Shown here one piece after another: positions 49,673-60,800 of a stretch of 64,000 nt of DNA (position 1 is the stretch's first letter; each line of letters opens with the position of its first letter). The DNA is taken from the NCBI GenBank assembly GCA_963691705.1, contig OY829542.1:2053688-2117687 (forward strand), given 5' to 3'. The notes below the pieces were generated by a model. The model was not told the origin of the DNA. It saw nothing but the letters and a program-made list of their open reading frames with translations, and ran no database searches. The stretch is from Viola odorata (Eukaryota; Streptophyta; Magnoliopsida; Malpighiales; Violaceae). Made by a program: the position numbers and the translations under genes.

Positions 49673-49905
49673 CTCCCTCCGAAACTTAATAACTGTCCCG
49701 TTGACTTTAGGCACGCCTATTAACGAGGTCAGATAACTCACTATTTGAGACAATTTTGGCCCGAATTTTTTCTCGGACGTACGTTAAGAATTAACGTACG
49801 TTCGAAAAAAAGTACGAAATTTTTTGGGGTCAAATAGTGAGTCATCTGGTTTTTTTAATATGCGTGCTCAAAGTCAACGAGACAGTTATTAAATTTCAGA
49901 GGGAG
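49673..49905. mobile_element. Stowaway-type MITE
   Basis: The 233-bp element has terminal inverted repeats of 25 bases with two mismatches (CTCCCTCCGAAACTTAATAA against CTCCCTCTGAAATTTAATAA). TA flanks lie at 49671-49672 and 49906-49907, and a central palindrome ACGTACGTTAAGAATTAACG follows. It is related internally to the element at 26974-27210 (shared CGTACGTT and GGTCAAATAGT blocks). Non-coding. Confidence 0.92.
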
Positions 49906-51389
49906 TATTAACTATTGAAAATTATGACTAAACAGATCCGAAATAAAATACGGCAAATTCGACACATCGTCTGAATGTGCCCGCTGAATGTGTAACGGAA
50001 GATACGACATTCAAAGGAGGTGCCTAATCTGTGCTTCTTTACTGATATATGCACCAGTTAATCACTTTCAATTACGCAGCAGTGGGCTTCTAATTTGTAG
50101 GGAGTATTTTAGAGGAGCCCAATCCATTTCTGCACAACTGAAAGATGAATATGAATAGCCTGCTACTATCCTTTTCCCCACAAATATACGCTGGGCCCTC
50201 GGCCTTTCTATATTATGAAAGGTCAGACTTTTGGGTGTATTGATCATCAGAAAAAAGAAAGTGCAAATGGGGCTGCAAAAATGAGTCGAGCCGTTCCAGA
50301 GTTGGCTTGATAAAAGATCATTAAGATTTATTCGATGAGAGTCCTGAGTTCAGTTTAAGTTTATCTATAAGGTTCACCCATGTAATTAGCTAAAAGCTTG
50401 AACTTAGGTAAAATCAGCTCGTCAGGTAGTTCGTTTAAGTTCCTTGGTAGATTTATAAGCTAACTTTTATTAATTATCTGGATTAAAGTTCATGAATCAT
50501 CTAGCTTAATTGTAATATTATATAAAACTTTAATAGACATAAGAACTATTCTTTTTCTTTTTTTTATTACGATTTGTGGTGTTTATGTATGCATAGGTAC
50601 GTGTAGTTATAAATGTATTTTAAGGATAAATTTTTTATTTTATTTTATTCCATATTGTTTCATTTTTACTCATAATTTCCACTCAAATTAAAATAACATC
50701 ATTAAATTAGGTTGATGTATAAAAAAAATTGTCATTTAAATAAAATATTGGTTTCGAAAAAGAGAAAATGACAAATATTATAAACAGTAAAAATTCGTAA
50801 AAAAACATCGTTTATTTTACAACGGAGAGAGTACTATAAAAAAAAAAGTCAATTTTGAGGAGACTATAAGTCAACTCCTAATAAAAAAACTTAATTAGTC
50901 GAGGTCTTAATAAAATCGGAAAAGGCAACCACATCAGTTATGGAATGAATACCCTAGGGTTGATAGCGAGGACCCAAGTCTCAAGACACGCAGAGACAAG
51001 ATTAATCACATGATACACACCCTTTTGAGCATATAAATATATTTTTGTTTATTTTTGTTGGCATTGTCATTCTCGATCTCAATACTAAAAATAAGATAGT
51101 ACTGAATATGTCATAACTTTTAGTTTCTATCTCAACCTATACTAATTAAATGCCGATCAATATAGACTGCACATAAACAATTTATATTATAAATTTATTG
51201 AATCTTATAAATTTGTATACAATATATTTAGAAAAAATAGGATAAACACCGGTATATCCCGTACTCATGATAACCAAACCAAGAGACTCACTGGTACGGC
51301 ATAAACAGCCTTGTTATCAATATCATTACTATTCTTATAGAAACCAAACATCCACTCTACCTAAAAATTGTAAGTTTGGATGATTACTA
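49906..51389. other. AT-rich spacer
   Basis: No gene, RNA or clear repeat recognised in this stretch. Confidence 0.5.
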
Positions 51390-51613
51390 CTCCCTCCTTA
51401 TTACAAAGAAAATCGTTTACTATTCCGACGCGTATTTTAAGGCGACCGAAATAGTAGCTATATGACCCCCAAAAATTTCAATTTTTTTTTTCAACATACA
51501 TGAAAGATTAATATACATTGTGTAAAAATTTCGAACTTTTTTGAAATCATATAACTACTATTCCGACTGTTTTAAAATACGCACCAGAATAGTAAACAAC
51601 ATTCTTTAGGGAG
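51390..51613. mobile_element. Stowaway-type MITE, diverged
   Basis: The segment begins CTCCCTCC and ends GGGAG between TA dinucleotides (51388-51389, 51614-51615). Inner inverted blocks match well (ATCGTTTACTATTCCGACGCG near the left end against the reverse of CGCACCAGAATAGTAAACAAC near the right end). The extreme ends have diverged, so it is likely older than the element at 49673. Confidence 0.75.
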
Positions 51614-52196
51614 TATTAGAAATCAATTGCAAATGTGAGAACTATCCATACAATTATTAAAATTGTCACAATCTCACCAAGATTATAAAGCTAGTAGCTT
51701 AGTCACCATCTTCTTTAATTTCTTACAAAATAAATAAATAAAGGTTAATTCGTAACAACGAAGTAAAGAATAATAGATCCAAGCAATTGTCAAATCAGTA
51801 AGAAAGTAAAAAGAGCAAAAGAAGAAAACAGAGCAGAAAGATAAAATGATAATAAATCCAAAAGAGAAAAAAAGGAAGCACTGGTGAATATAATACAAAA
51901 AAATAAATACAAAAAAAAAAAAACAAACTCCTCTCTCCATCTCACCATGCCAGCTGTCAATAATAATAACAACAACAATAATAATAATTCAACAAAACAA
52001 ATGTGAATAATAATAAGAAAAAAAGAACAGAACATATCATCAAATGTGAGTCCAGAGTCCAGAGTCCGACGGAGAAGATGATCTGATCTGGTCCGGATGG
52101 AGAACAAAAGATTTAAATAAATAGTAAATATATTATCACTACCGACAATATATTCATCTAAGATTTCTCTTCTTCCTCCCCTCACATCAAATCAAA
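51614..52196. other. Spacer and probable 3' UTR of the AGP gene
   Basis: No coding sequence. A mixed (AAT/AAC)n simple repeat lies at about 51959-51990. The minus strand over 52000-52196 is the likely 3' UTR of the arabinogalactan protein gene. Confidence 0.5.
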
Positions 52197-53590
52197 TCAA
52201 AGCAAAGCAACCATTCCCAATCCTAATGCCAATCCTCCCAGAATCTTTCCGAACCTTATCATCGCAGCTCCACTCTGCACATTTTTCATCCATACAAAAT
52301 CATAAATTAATAATCAATAATAATAAAACATCGCCATCGGTACAGATTACGCAATTTGGCAACTTACAGTCATACCTACATAAAACAATGTAACATTCCC
52401 CTTCTCAAATTGACTAGCAAACAAGTATCACTAAACTACTACTGGTTGGGAAAAGGCAGCATTGAAGTTATGATCTTGATTAAAAAACCAATAATAGTAT
52501 TATGTAATTTTGTAACATGGTAGTACAATTGATAATTAAGTTAGTTAGTCAGAAACATACTACTCGAAAACAGCTAAGTAAGAATCATGGACAATTTGGT
52601 AATTTCATTGCGCGCTTGGTGTTCCGTACAGCACGTGCGGAGACTACTACTAACTACGATGTTGACGAGAGGAGAGTGGATCTAACGCGCTTGCGCAAAC
52701 CGGCGTACACCACCAACAGTCACACAACTCACTACACTGTAATTGTGTAAATCACCGACAATACACAACGGCAAGACAAGATCAGATTTCAACATCAAAC
52801 AGACAAACACACAAAAATTAAGCAATTAGTTGTGTCCAATTTATGAAACGTAAATCGGTCCCGGCCATTTTTACCGTAACCAAAAACGTTAGATCTTGCT
52901 TCTAAAGTACTAGATCTGGGTGCGCATTGCACCCCAGGCGCAGGTTAGAAACGAATAATGCAATTAAAATATAAACCCTAGATCAAGTTAAGAAAAACTT
53001 ACATCGTCGTTGGCCGAGGTTGGTCCAGGTGAGCTGGCGTCTGGACCCTCTGTTGGCGGTGCTGGTGGGCTGGCGAGCTCGGGACCAGGAGCCGGCGCGT
53101 GCTTCTTAGTCTTCTTCTTGCTTGGTGCCGGTGCAGGAGTCTCCACGGTTGTCGGCGCCTCGGCTGGAGGGGAACTCGCCGGAGGAGAGGATGTCGGCAC
53201 CTCGGCTGGAGGGGAACTCGCCGGAGGAGAGGATGTCGGCGTTGCAGCAACCGGCGCAGGGGAAGGAGGAGTTTTAGCTGGTGGAGAGCTGACTGGAACT
53301 GGCGCCGGTGGGGAGCTAACAGGAGTCGCAACTGGAGCAGGCACCACCGGGGCAGGAGGAGCAGCGGCGGGAGTGGCGGCCGGTGGAGAAGATACAGGAG
53401 CTGGAGTAGTGGTAGTGGTGGGAGCTGGTGCTTTAGGCGCTGCCGGTGCCTTAGCTGGTGCTGTGACTGGCACGACAGGTGTCGCTGGAGTGGTGGGAGT
53501 AGCAGTGGGCGCCGCCGCAGGTGCCTGGCCGCCGACACTGGCGATAATGACGCATAAAAATGCAATGCCAAACACGCCCTTGCGATCCAT
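52197..53590 (-). CDS. AGP18: Lysine-rich arabinogalactan protein, GPI-anchored (AGP18 type)
   Basis: Classical arabinogalactan proteins are heavily O-glycosylated plasma-membrane/cell-wall proteins. Exons 53590-53003 and 52274-52197 give 221 residues. The parts in order are: signal peptide (MDRKGVFGIAFLCVIIASVGG), a long Ala/Pro/Ser/Thr-rich domain with non-contiguous Pro for glycosylation, a Lys-rich patch (PSKKKTKKHAPAP), and a second short Pro-rich domain (ELASPPAPPTEGPD). The second exon (SGAAMIRFGKILGGLALGLG and on) supplies the small-residue omega site and hydrophobic tail for GPI anchoring. Without splicing the frame would end DDVSFS and lack the anchor, so the two-exon model is preferred. 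The Lys patch and the ELxxPPAPPTE block match AGP17/18, especially AGP18, which is linked to female gametophyte development in Arabidopsis. Coding GC is much higher than the surroundings because of Pro/Ala codons. Confidence 0.92.
53159..53242 (-). repeat. 42-bp tandem duplication inside the AGP coding sequence
   Basis: Two adjacent 42-bp units differ only in the last two bases. Each encodes the 14-residue block AEVPTSSPPASSPP (or its close variant), so frame is kept and two more glycomodules are added. Confidence 0.93.
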
Positions 53591-53664
53591 TTTCTTATTC
53601 AGACGAGAGAGAGAGGGTGAGCGGAAATCGAGAGAGAGTGAGAGAGTATTCGTACAAAGGCTGT

Positions 53665-53690
53665 CTATTTATGGTGTTTTTATTTATAAT
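53665..53690 (-). promoter_or_regulatory. TATA elements of the AGP gene
   Basis: The minus strand carries ATTATAAATA (53690-53681) and CCATAAATAG (53674-53665), 75-100 bases before the start codon. A GA/CT-rich leader follows. Confidence 0.6.
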
Positions 53691-53964
53691 AGGGAATGGA
53701 CATGGTCTTTTAGGCGAAGTAAAAACTGGACATGTTTTGGATGGTTCTGGATGGAATCTGGACCGTTGATGACTAAAGGTAGAGACCACTTAATAGCCGT
53801 TTGATTAACGTTTAAAGGTGATGAATGATGATGATGGGGCCATCTTATTGTGGAACTAACAAACAAAGTGGCACCGTAATACGCCTTTATTCCGAGCAAA
53901 ACATTAACATTTTAAGTTCATCAGATAATTTCACTCATTTTATTTATTTGATAATTAGCAAATA

Positions 53965-54100
53965 CTCCCTTTGGAGTTAATTATATATCGTTTGACATTT
54001 TGGCACGTATATTAAAAAAATCAGATGATTCATTATTTGATTCTACAAAAATTTATATTTTTTCCCGAACATACGTTAATTTACTGAGTCAAATAGTGAG
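53965..54100. mobile_element. Truncated Stowaway-type MITE
   Basis: Begins CTCCCTTTGGAG after TA and contains the left-half blocks seen in the 26974 element (TTTGATTCTACAAAAATT, CCCGAACATACGTTAAT). It then jumps to the right-half block GTCAAATAGTGAG and stops without the terminal repeat. It looks internally deleted and cut at the right end, and sits about 375 bases upstream of the AGP start. Confidence 0.65.
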
Positions 54101-54870
54101 TAGTACATCATAATTAAGAGATGATCTTTATCAATTATCATCATCCTAATAATTGGATTGATTATAGATTAGTTAGTAGTACATCATAATTGTTTCAGGG
54201 GCCGCAACAAAAAGCAACGGTAGTTAGTTGGGGTCACAAAACACAAATAAAGAAATGAGCTGTCTTATCTGCATGTCCTATAATTTACAGGTCACTATAA
54301 TAACAAATAATTATCCTGTATTTTCGGAATATCAACTCATATATTATAAAAGACCTGACACTTGTAAACTCCGTTAGCAATAAATCCTTTCATTTATACA
54401 AATTATGTACTCGATCTATTATGATTTATTGATTTTTAATTTTGGATGAAAGGTATTTCTATTATTATTGTCACAAAAGAATGCCGAACAAAAATTCCTA
54501 AAATACTCTACTGGAACATTTGTTTTTTCTACTTCAGGACCAATCACAACTATCATTGGCTGCTCTAATATATTTGTATAATTTACATTTTCTAAAATTA
54601 CACTAAAATAATATGAAAAAATTACACCTCTATAAATTGTAAATTTTGTGTAAATTTTATTTATTTTTATTCATTTTTTATGAACATTAATATAAAAAAT
54701 TAAATATATTAATTTGCCGTATGCTAAATTTTTTCTTTTATATAATATTTTTTCTTTTATATTATTTAATGTAATATTTTAGAAACTAAATTACACTTAT
54801 TAAATAAACATTTTAAAGTTACCTGATTTCAATGTTAAACCTTAATCTTATATAAGCTTATTTGTGTAAT

Positions 54871-57800
54871 AAAAGGAAGTTGTGGTCCATTTTTGTAAAG
54901 TTTTGAATTGTTTATGTTCTTTGCATTTTGGGCTTCCAATTCTAAAAATTTGATGGTCTTTCAAGCCCATCCACGAGCTTAGGCCCTTAATGCCAAAGTT
55001 CAAACCCATTTATATAGTTGACTGTAGTAGACTGTAGTGGTTGCCTCTTGAATTCTTTTCGGCCATGAAAAATGTTTACTCCGTGGTAAAAAAATGGGGT
55101 TTGTTTTTTTTAAATTTATATTTTCAGAAAATAAAAACTGTAGATTAATTAAGATGGTGTAATAGAAGTATTGACAACATAAGGTAGTGATACTATAGAT
55201 TATAAATTAATGATAACAAAAGGAAGTTGTGGCTCATTTTTGTAAGGTTTTTAATTGCTCAAGTTCTTTGCATTTTGGGCTTCCAATTCTAAAAACTTGA
55301 TGGTCTTTCAAGCCCATCCACAAGCTTATGCCTTTAATGCCAAAGTTCAAGCCCATTTATATAGTTGCCTCTTGGATTCTTTTCGGCCATGAAAAATGTT
55401 TACTCTGTGGTTAAAAAATCGGGTTTGTTTTTTTAAATTTTATATTTTCAGAAAATAAAAACTGTAGATTAATTAAGATGGTGTAATAGAAGTATTGACA
55501 ACATAAGGTAGTGATATTATAGATTATAAATTAATGATAACAAAAGGAAGCTGTGACCTATTTTTGTAAGGTTTTGAATTGCTTCTGTTCGTTGCATTTT
55601 GGGTTTCTAATTCTAAAAACTTGATGATCTTTCAAACTCATCCACAAACTTAGGCCTTTACTGCCAAAGTTCAAGCCCATTTATATAGTTGGTTGTAGTA
55701 GACTTTAGTGTTGCCTCTTAGATTTTTTTCAGCCATGAAAAATGTTTACTCTATGGTAAAAAAATGGGGTTTGTTTTTTTTAATTTTATATTTTCAGAAA
55801 ATAAAAACTGTAGAATAATTAAGATGGTGTAATATAAGTATTGACAAGATAAGGTAGTGATACTATAGATTATAAATTAATGATAACAAAAGGAAGTTGT
55901 GACCCATTTTTGTAAGGTTTTGAATTGCTTATATTCTTTGCATTTTGGGCTTCGAATTCTAAAAACTTGATGGTCTTTCAAGCCCATCCACAAGCTTAGG
56001 CCCTTAATGCCAAAGTTCAAGTCCATTTATATAGTTGGTTGTAGTAGACTGTAGTGTTACCTCTTGGATTATTTTCGGCCATGAAAAATGTATACTCCGT
56101 GGTAAAAAAATGGGGTTTTTTTGTTAATTTTATATTTTCAGAAAATAAAAACTATAGATTAATTAAGATGATGTAATATAAGTATTGACAACATAAGGTA
56201 GTGATACTATAGATTATAAATTAATGATAACAAAATGAAGTTGTGGCCCATTTTTGTAAGGTTTTGAATTGCTTCTGTTCTTTGCATTTTGAGCTTCCAA
56301 TTCTAAAAACTTGATGGTCTTTCAAGCCCATCCACAAGCTTAGGCCCTTAATGCCAAAGTTCAAGCCCATTTATATAGTTGGCTGTAGTAGACTGTAGTG
56401 TTGCTTCTTGGATTCTTATCGGCCATGAAAAATGTTTACTCCGTGGTAAAAAAATAGGGTTTGTTTTTTTTAATTTTATATTTTCAGAAAATAAAAACTG
56501 TAGATTAATTAAGATGGTGTAATATAAGTATTGACAAAATACGGTAGTGATACTATAGATTATAAATTAATGATAACAAAAGGAAGTTGTGACCCATTTT
56601 TGTAAGGTTTTGAATTGCTTCTGTTCTTTGCATTTTGGGCTTCCAATTCTAAAAACTTGATGGTCTTTCAAGCCCATCCACAAGCTTAGGCTCTTAATTC
56701 CAAAGTTCAAGCCCATTTATATAGTTGGCTCTAGTAGACTGTAGTGTTGCCTCTTGGATTATTTTCCGCCATGAAAAATGTTTACTCCGTGGTAAAAAAA
56801 TGGGGTTTGTTTTTTTTAATTTTATATTTTCAGAAAATAAAAACTGTAGAATAATTAAGTTGGTGTAATATAAGTATTGATAAGATAAGGTAGTGATACT
56901 ATAGATTATAAATTAATGATAACAAAAGGAAGTTGTGACCCATTTTTGTAAGGTTTTGAATTGCTTATATTCTTTGCATTTTGGGCTTCGAATTCTAAAA
57001 ACTTGATGGTCTTTCAAGCCCATCCACAAGCTTAGGCCCTTAATGCCAAAGTTCAAGTCCATTTATATAGTTGGTTGTAGTAGACTGTAGTGTTACCTCT
57101 TGGATTATTTTCGGCCATGAAAAATGTATACTCCGTGGTAAAAAAATGGGGTTTTTTTGTTAATTTTATATTTTCAGAAAATAAAAACTATAGATTAATT
57201 AAGATGATGTAATATAAGTATTGACAACATAAGGTAGTGATACTATAGATTATAAATTAATGATAACAAAATGAAGTTGTGGCCCATTTTTGTAAGGTTT
57301 TGAATTGCTTCTGTTCTTTGCATTTTGAGCTTCCAATTCTAAAAACTTGATGGTCTTTCAAGCCCATCCACAAGCTTAGGCCCTTAATGCCAAAGTTCAA
57401 GCCCATTTATATAGTTGGCTGTAGTAGACTGTAGTGTTGCCTCTTGGATTCTTATCGGCCATGAAAAATGTTTACTCCGTGGTAAAAAAATAGGGTTTGT
57501 TTTTTTTAATTTTATATTTTCAGAAAATAAAAACTGTAGATTAATTAAGATGGTGTAATATAAGTATTGACAAAATACGGTAGTGATACTATAGAATATA
57601 AATTAATGATAACAAAAGGAAGTTGTGACCCATTTTTGTAAGGTTTTGAATTGCTTCTGTTCTTTGCGTTTTGGGCTTCCAATTCTAAAAACTTGATGGT
57701 CTTTCAAGCCCATCCACAAGCTTAGGCTCTTAATGCCAAAGTTCAAGCCCATTTATATAGTTGGCTCTAGTAGACTGTAGTGTTGCCTCTTGGATTATTT

Positions 57801-60800
57801 TCCGCCATGAAAAATGTTTACTCCGTGGTAAAAAAATGGGGTTTGTTTTTTTTAATTCTATATTTTCAGAAAATAAAAACTGCAGATTAATTAAGATGGT
57901 GTAATAGAAGTATTGACAACATAAGGTAGTGACACTATAGATTATAAATTAATGATAACAAAAGGAAGTTGTGGCTCATTTTAGTAAGGTTTTTAATTGC
58001 TCATGTTCTTTGCGTTTTGGGCTTCAAATTCTAAACACTTGATGGTCTTTCAAGCCCATCCACAAGCTTAGGCCTTTAATGCCAAAGTTCAAGCCCATTT
58101 ATATAGTTGCCTATTGGATTCTTTTCGACCATGAAAAATGTTTACTCTGTGGTTAAAAAATGGGGTTTATTTTTTTTTTTTTTATATTTTCAGAAAATAA
58201 AAACTGTAGATTAATTAAGATGGTGTAATAGATATATTGACAACATAAGGTAGTGATATTATAGATTATAAATTAATGATAACAAAAGGAAGCTGTGACC
58301 CATTTTTGTAAGGTTTTGAATTGCTTCTATTCTTTGCATTTTGGGTTTCTAATTCTAAAAACTTGATGATCTTTCAAACTCATCCACAAACTTAGGCCTT
58401 TAATGCCAAAGTTCAAGCCCATTTATATAGTTGGTTGTAGTAGACTTTAGTGTTGCTCTTAGATTTTTTTCGGCCATGAAAAATGTTTACTCTATGGTAA
58501 AAAAATAGGGTTTGTTTTTTTTAATTTTATATTTTCAGAAAATAAAAACTGTAGAATAATTAAGATGGTGTAATATAAGTATTGACAAGATAAGGTAGTG
58601 ATACTATAGATTATAAATTAATGATAACAAAAGGAAGTTGTGACCCATTTTTGTAAGGTTTTGAATTGCTTATATTCTTTGCATTTTGGGCTTCGAATTC
58701 TAAAAACTTGATGGTCTTTCAAGCCCATCCACAAGCTTAGGCCCTTAATGCCAAAGTTCAAGTCCATTTATATAGTTGGTTGTAGTAGACTGTAGTGTTA
58801 CCTCTTGGATTATTTTCGGCCATGAAAAATGTATACTCCGTGGTAAAAAAATGGGGTTTTTTTGTTAATTTTATATTTTCAGAAAATAAAAACTATAGAT
58901 TAATTAAGATGATGTAATATAAGTATTGACAACATAAGGTAGTGATACTATAGATTATAAATTAATGATAACAAAATGAAGTTGTGGCCCATTTTTGTAA
59001 GGTTTTGAATTGCTTCTGTTCTTTGCATTTTGAGCTTCCAATTCTAAAAACTTGATGGTCTTTCAAGCCCATCCACAAGCTTAGGCCCTTAATGCCAAAG
59101 TTCAAGCCCATTTATATAGTTGGCTGTAGTAGACTGTAGTGTTGCCTCTTGGATTCTTATCGGCCATGAAAAATGTTTACTCCGTGGTAAAAAAATAGGG
59201 TTTGTTTTTTTTAATTTTATATTTTCAGAAAATAAAAACTGTAGATTAATTAAGATGGTGTAATATAAGTATTGACAAAATACGGTAGTGATACTATAGA
59301 TTATAAATTAATGATAACAAAAGGAAGTTGTGACCCATTTTTGTAAGGTTTTGAATTGCTTCTGTTCTTTGCATTTTGGGCTTCCAATTCTAAAAACTTG
59401 ATGGTCTTTCAAACCCATCCACAAGCTTAGGCTCTTAATTCCAAAGTTCAAGCCCATTTATATAGTTGGCTCTAGTAGACTGTAGTGTTGCCTCTTGGAT
59501 TATTTTCCGCCATGAAAAATGTTTACTCCGTGGTAAAAAAATGGGGTTTGTTTTTTTTAATTTTATATTTTCAGAAAATAAAAACTGTAGAATAATTAAG
59601 TTGGTGTAATATAAGTATTGATAAGATAAGGTAGTGATACTATAGATTATAAATTAATGATAACAAAAGGAAGTTGTGACCCATTTTTGTAAGGTTTTGA
59701 ATTGCTTATATTCTTTGCATTTTGGGCTTCGAATTCTAAAAACTTGATGGTCTTTCAAGCCAATCCACAAGCTTAGGCCCTTAATGCCAAAGTTCAAGTC
59801 CATTTATATAGTTGGTTGTAGTAGACTGTAGTGTTACCTCTTGGATTATTTTCGGCCATGAAAAATGTATACTCCGTGGTAAAAAAATGGGGTTTTTTTG
59901 TTAATTTTATATTTTCAGAAAATAAAAACTATAGATTAATTAAGATGATGTAATATAAGTATTGACAACATAAGGTAGTGATACTATAGATTATAAATTA
60001 ATGATAACAAAATGAAGTTGTGGCCCATTTTTGTAAGGTTTTGAATTGCTTCTGTTCTTTGCATTTTGAGCTTCCAATTCTAAAAACTTGATGGTCTTTC
60101 AAGCCCATCCACAAGCTTAGGCCCTTAATGCCAAAGTTCAATCCCATTTATATAGTTGGCTGTAGTAGACTGTAGTGTTGCCTCTTGGATTCTTATCGGC
60201 CATGAAAAATGTTTACTCCGTGGTAAAAAAATAGGGTTTGTTTTTTTTAATTTTATATTTTCAGAAAATAAAAACTGTAGATTAATTAAGATGGTGTAAT
60301 ATAAGTATTGACAAAATACGGTAGTGATACTATAGAATATAAATTAATGATAACAAAAGGAAGTTGTGACCCATTTTTGTAAGGTTTTGAATTGCTTCTG
60401 TTCTTTGCATTTTGGGCTTCCAATTCTAAAAACTTGATGGTCTTTCAAGCCCATCCACAAGCTTAGGCTCTTAATGCCAAAGTTCAAGCCCATTTATATA
60501 GTTGGCTCTAGTAGATTGTAGTGTTGCCTCTTGGATTATTTTCCGCCATGAAAAATGTTTACTCCGTGGTAAAAAAATGGGGTTGTTTTTTTTAATTCTA
60601 TATTTTCAGAAAATAAAAACTGCAGATTAATTAAGATGGTGTAATAGAAGTATTGACAACATAAGGTAGTGACACTATAGATTATAAATTAATGATAACA
60701 AAAGGAAGTTGTGGCTCATTTTAGTAAGGTTTTTAATTGCTCATGTTCTTTGCGTTTTGGGCTTCAAATTCTAAACACTTGATGGTCTTTCAAGCCCATC

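Noticed and set aside
53010..53804. Open frame of 264 codons on the plus strand, Gly/Ala-rich
   Set aside because: It is the antisense of the AGP coding sequence; Pro/Ala codons read backwards give Gly/Ala codons without stops. The minus-strand product has a signal peptide and GPI tail.
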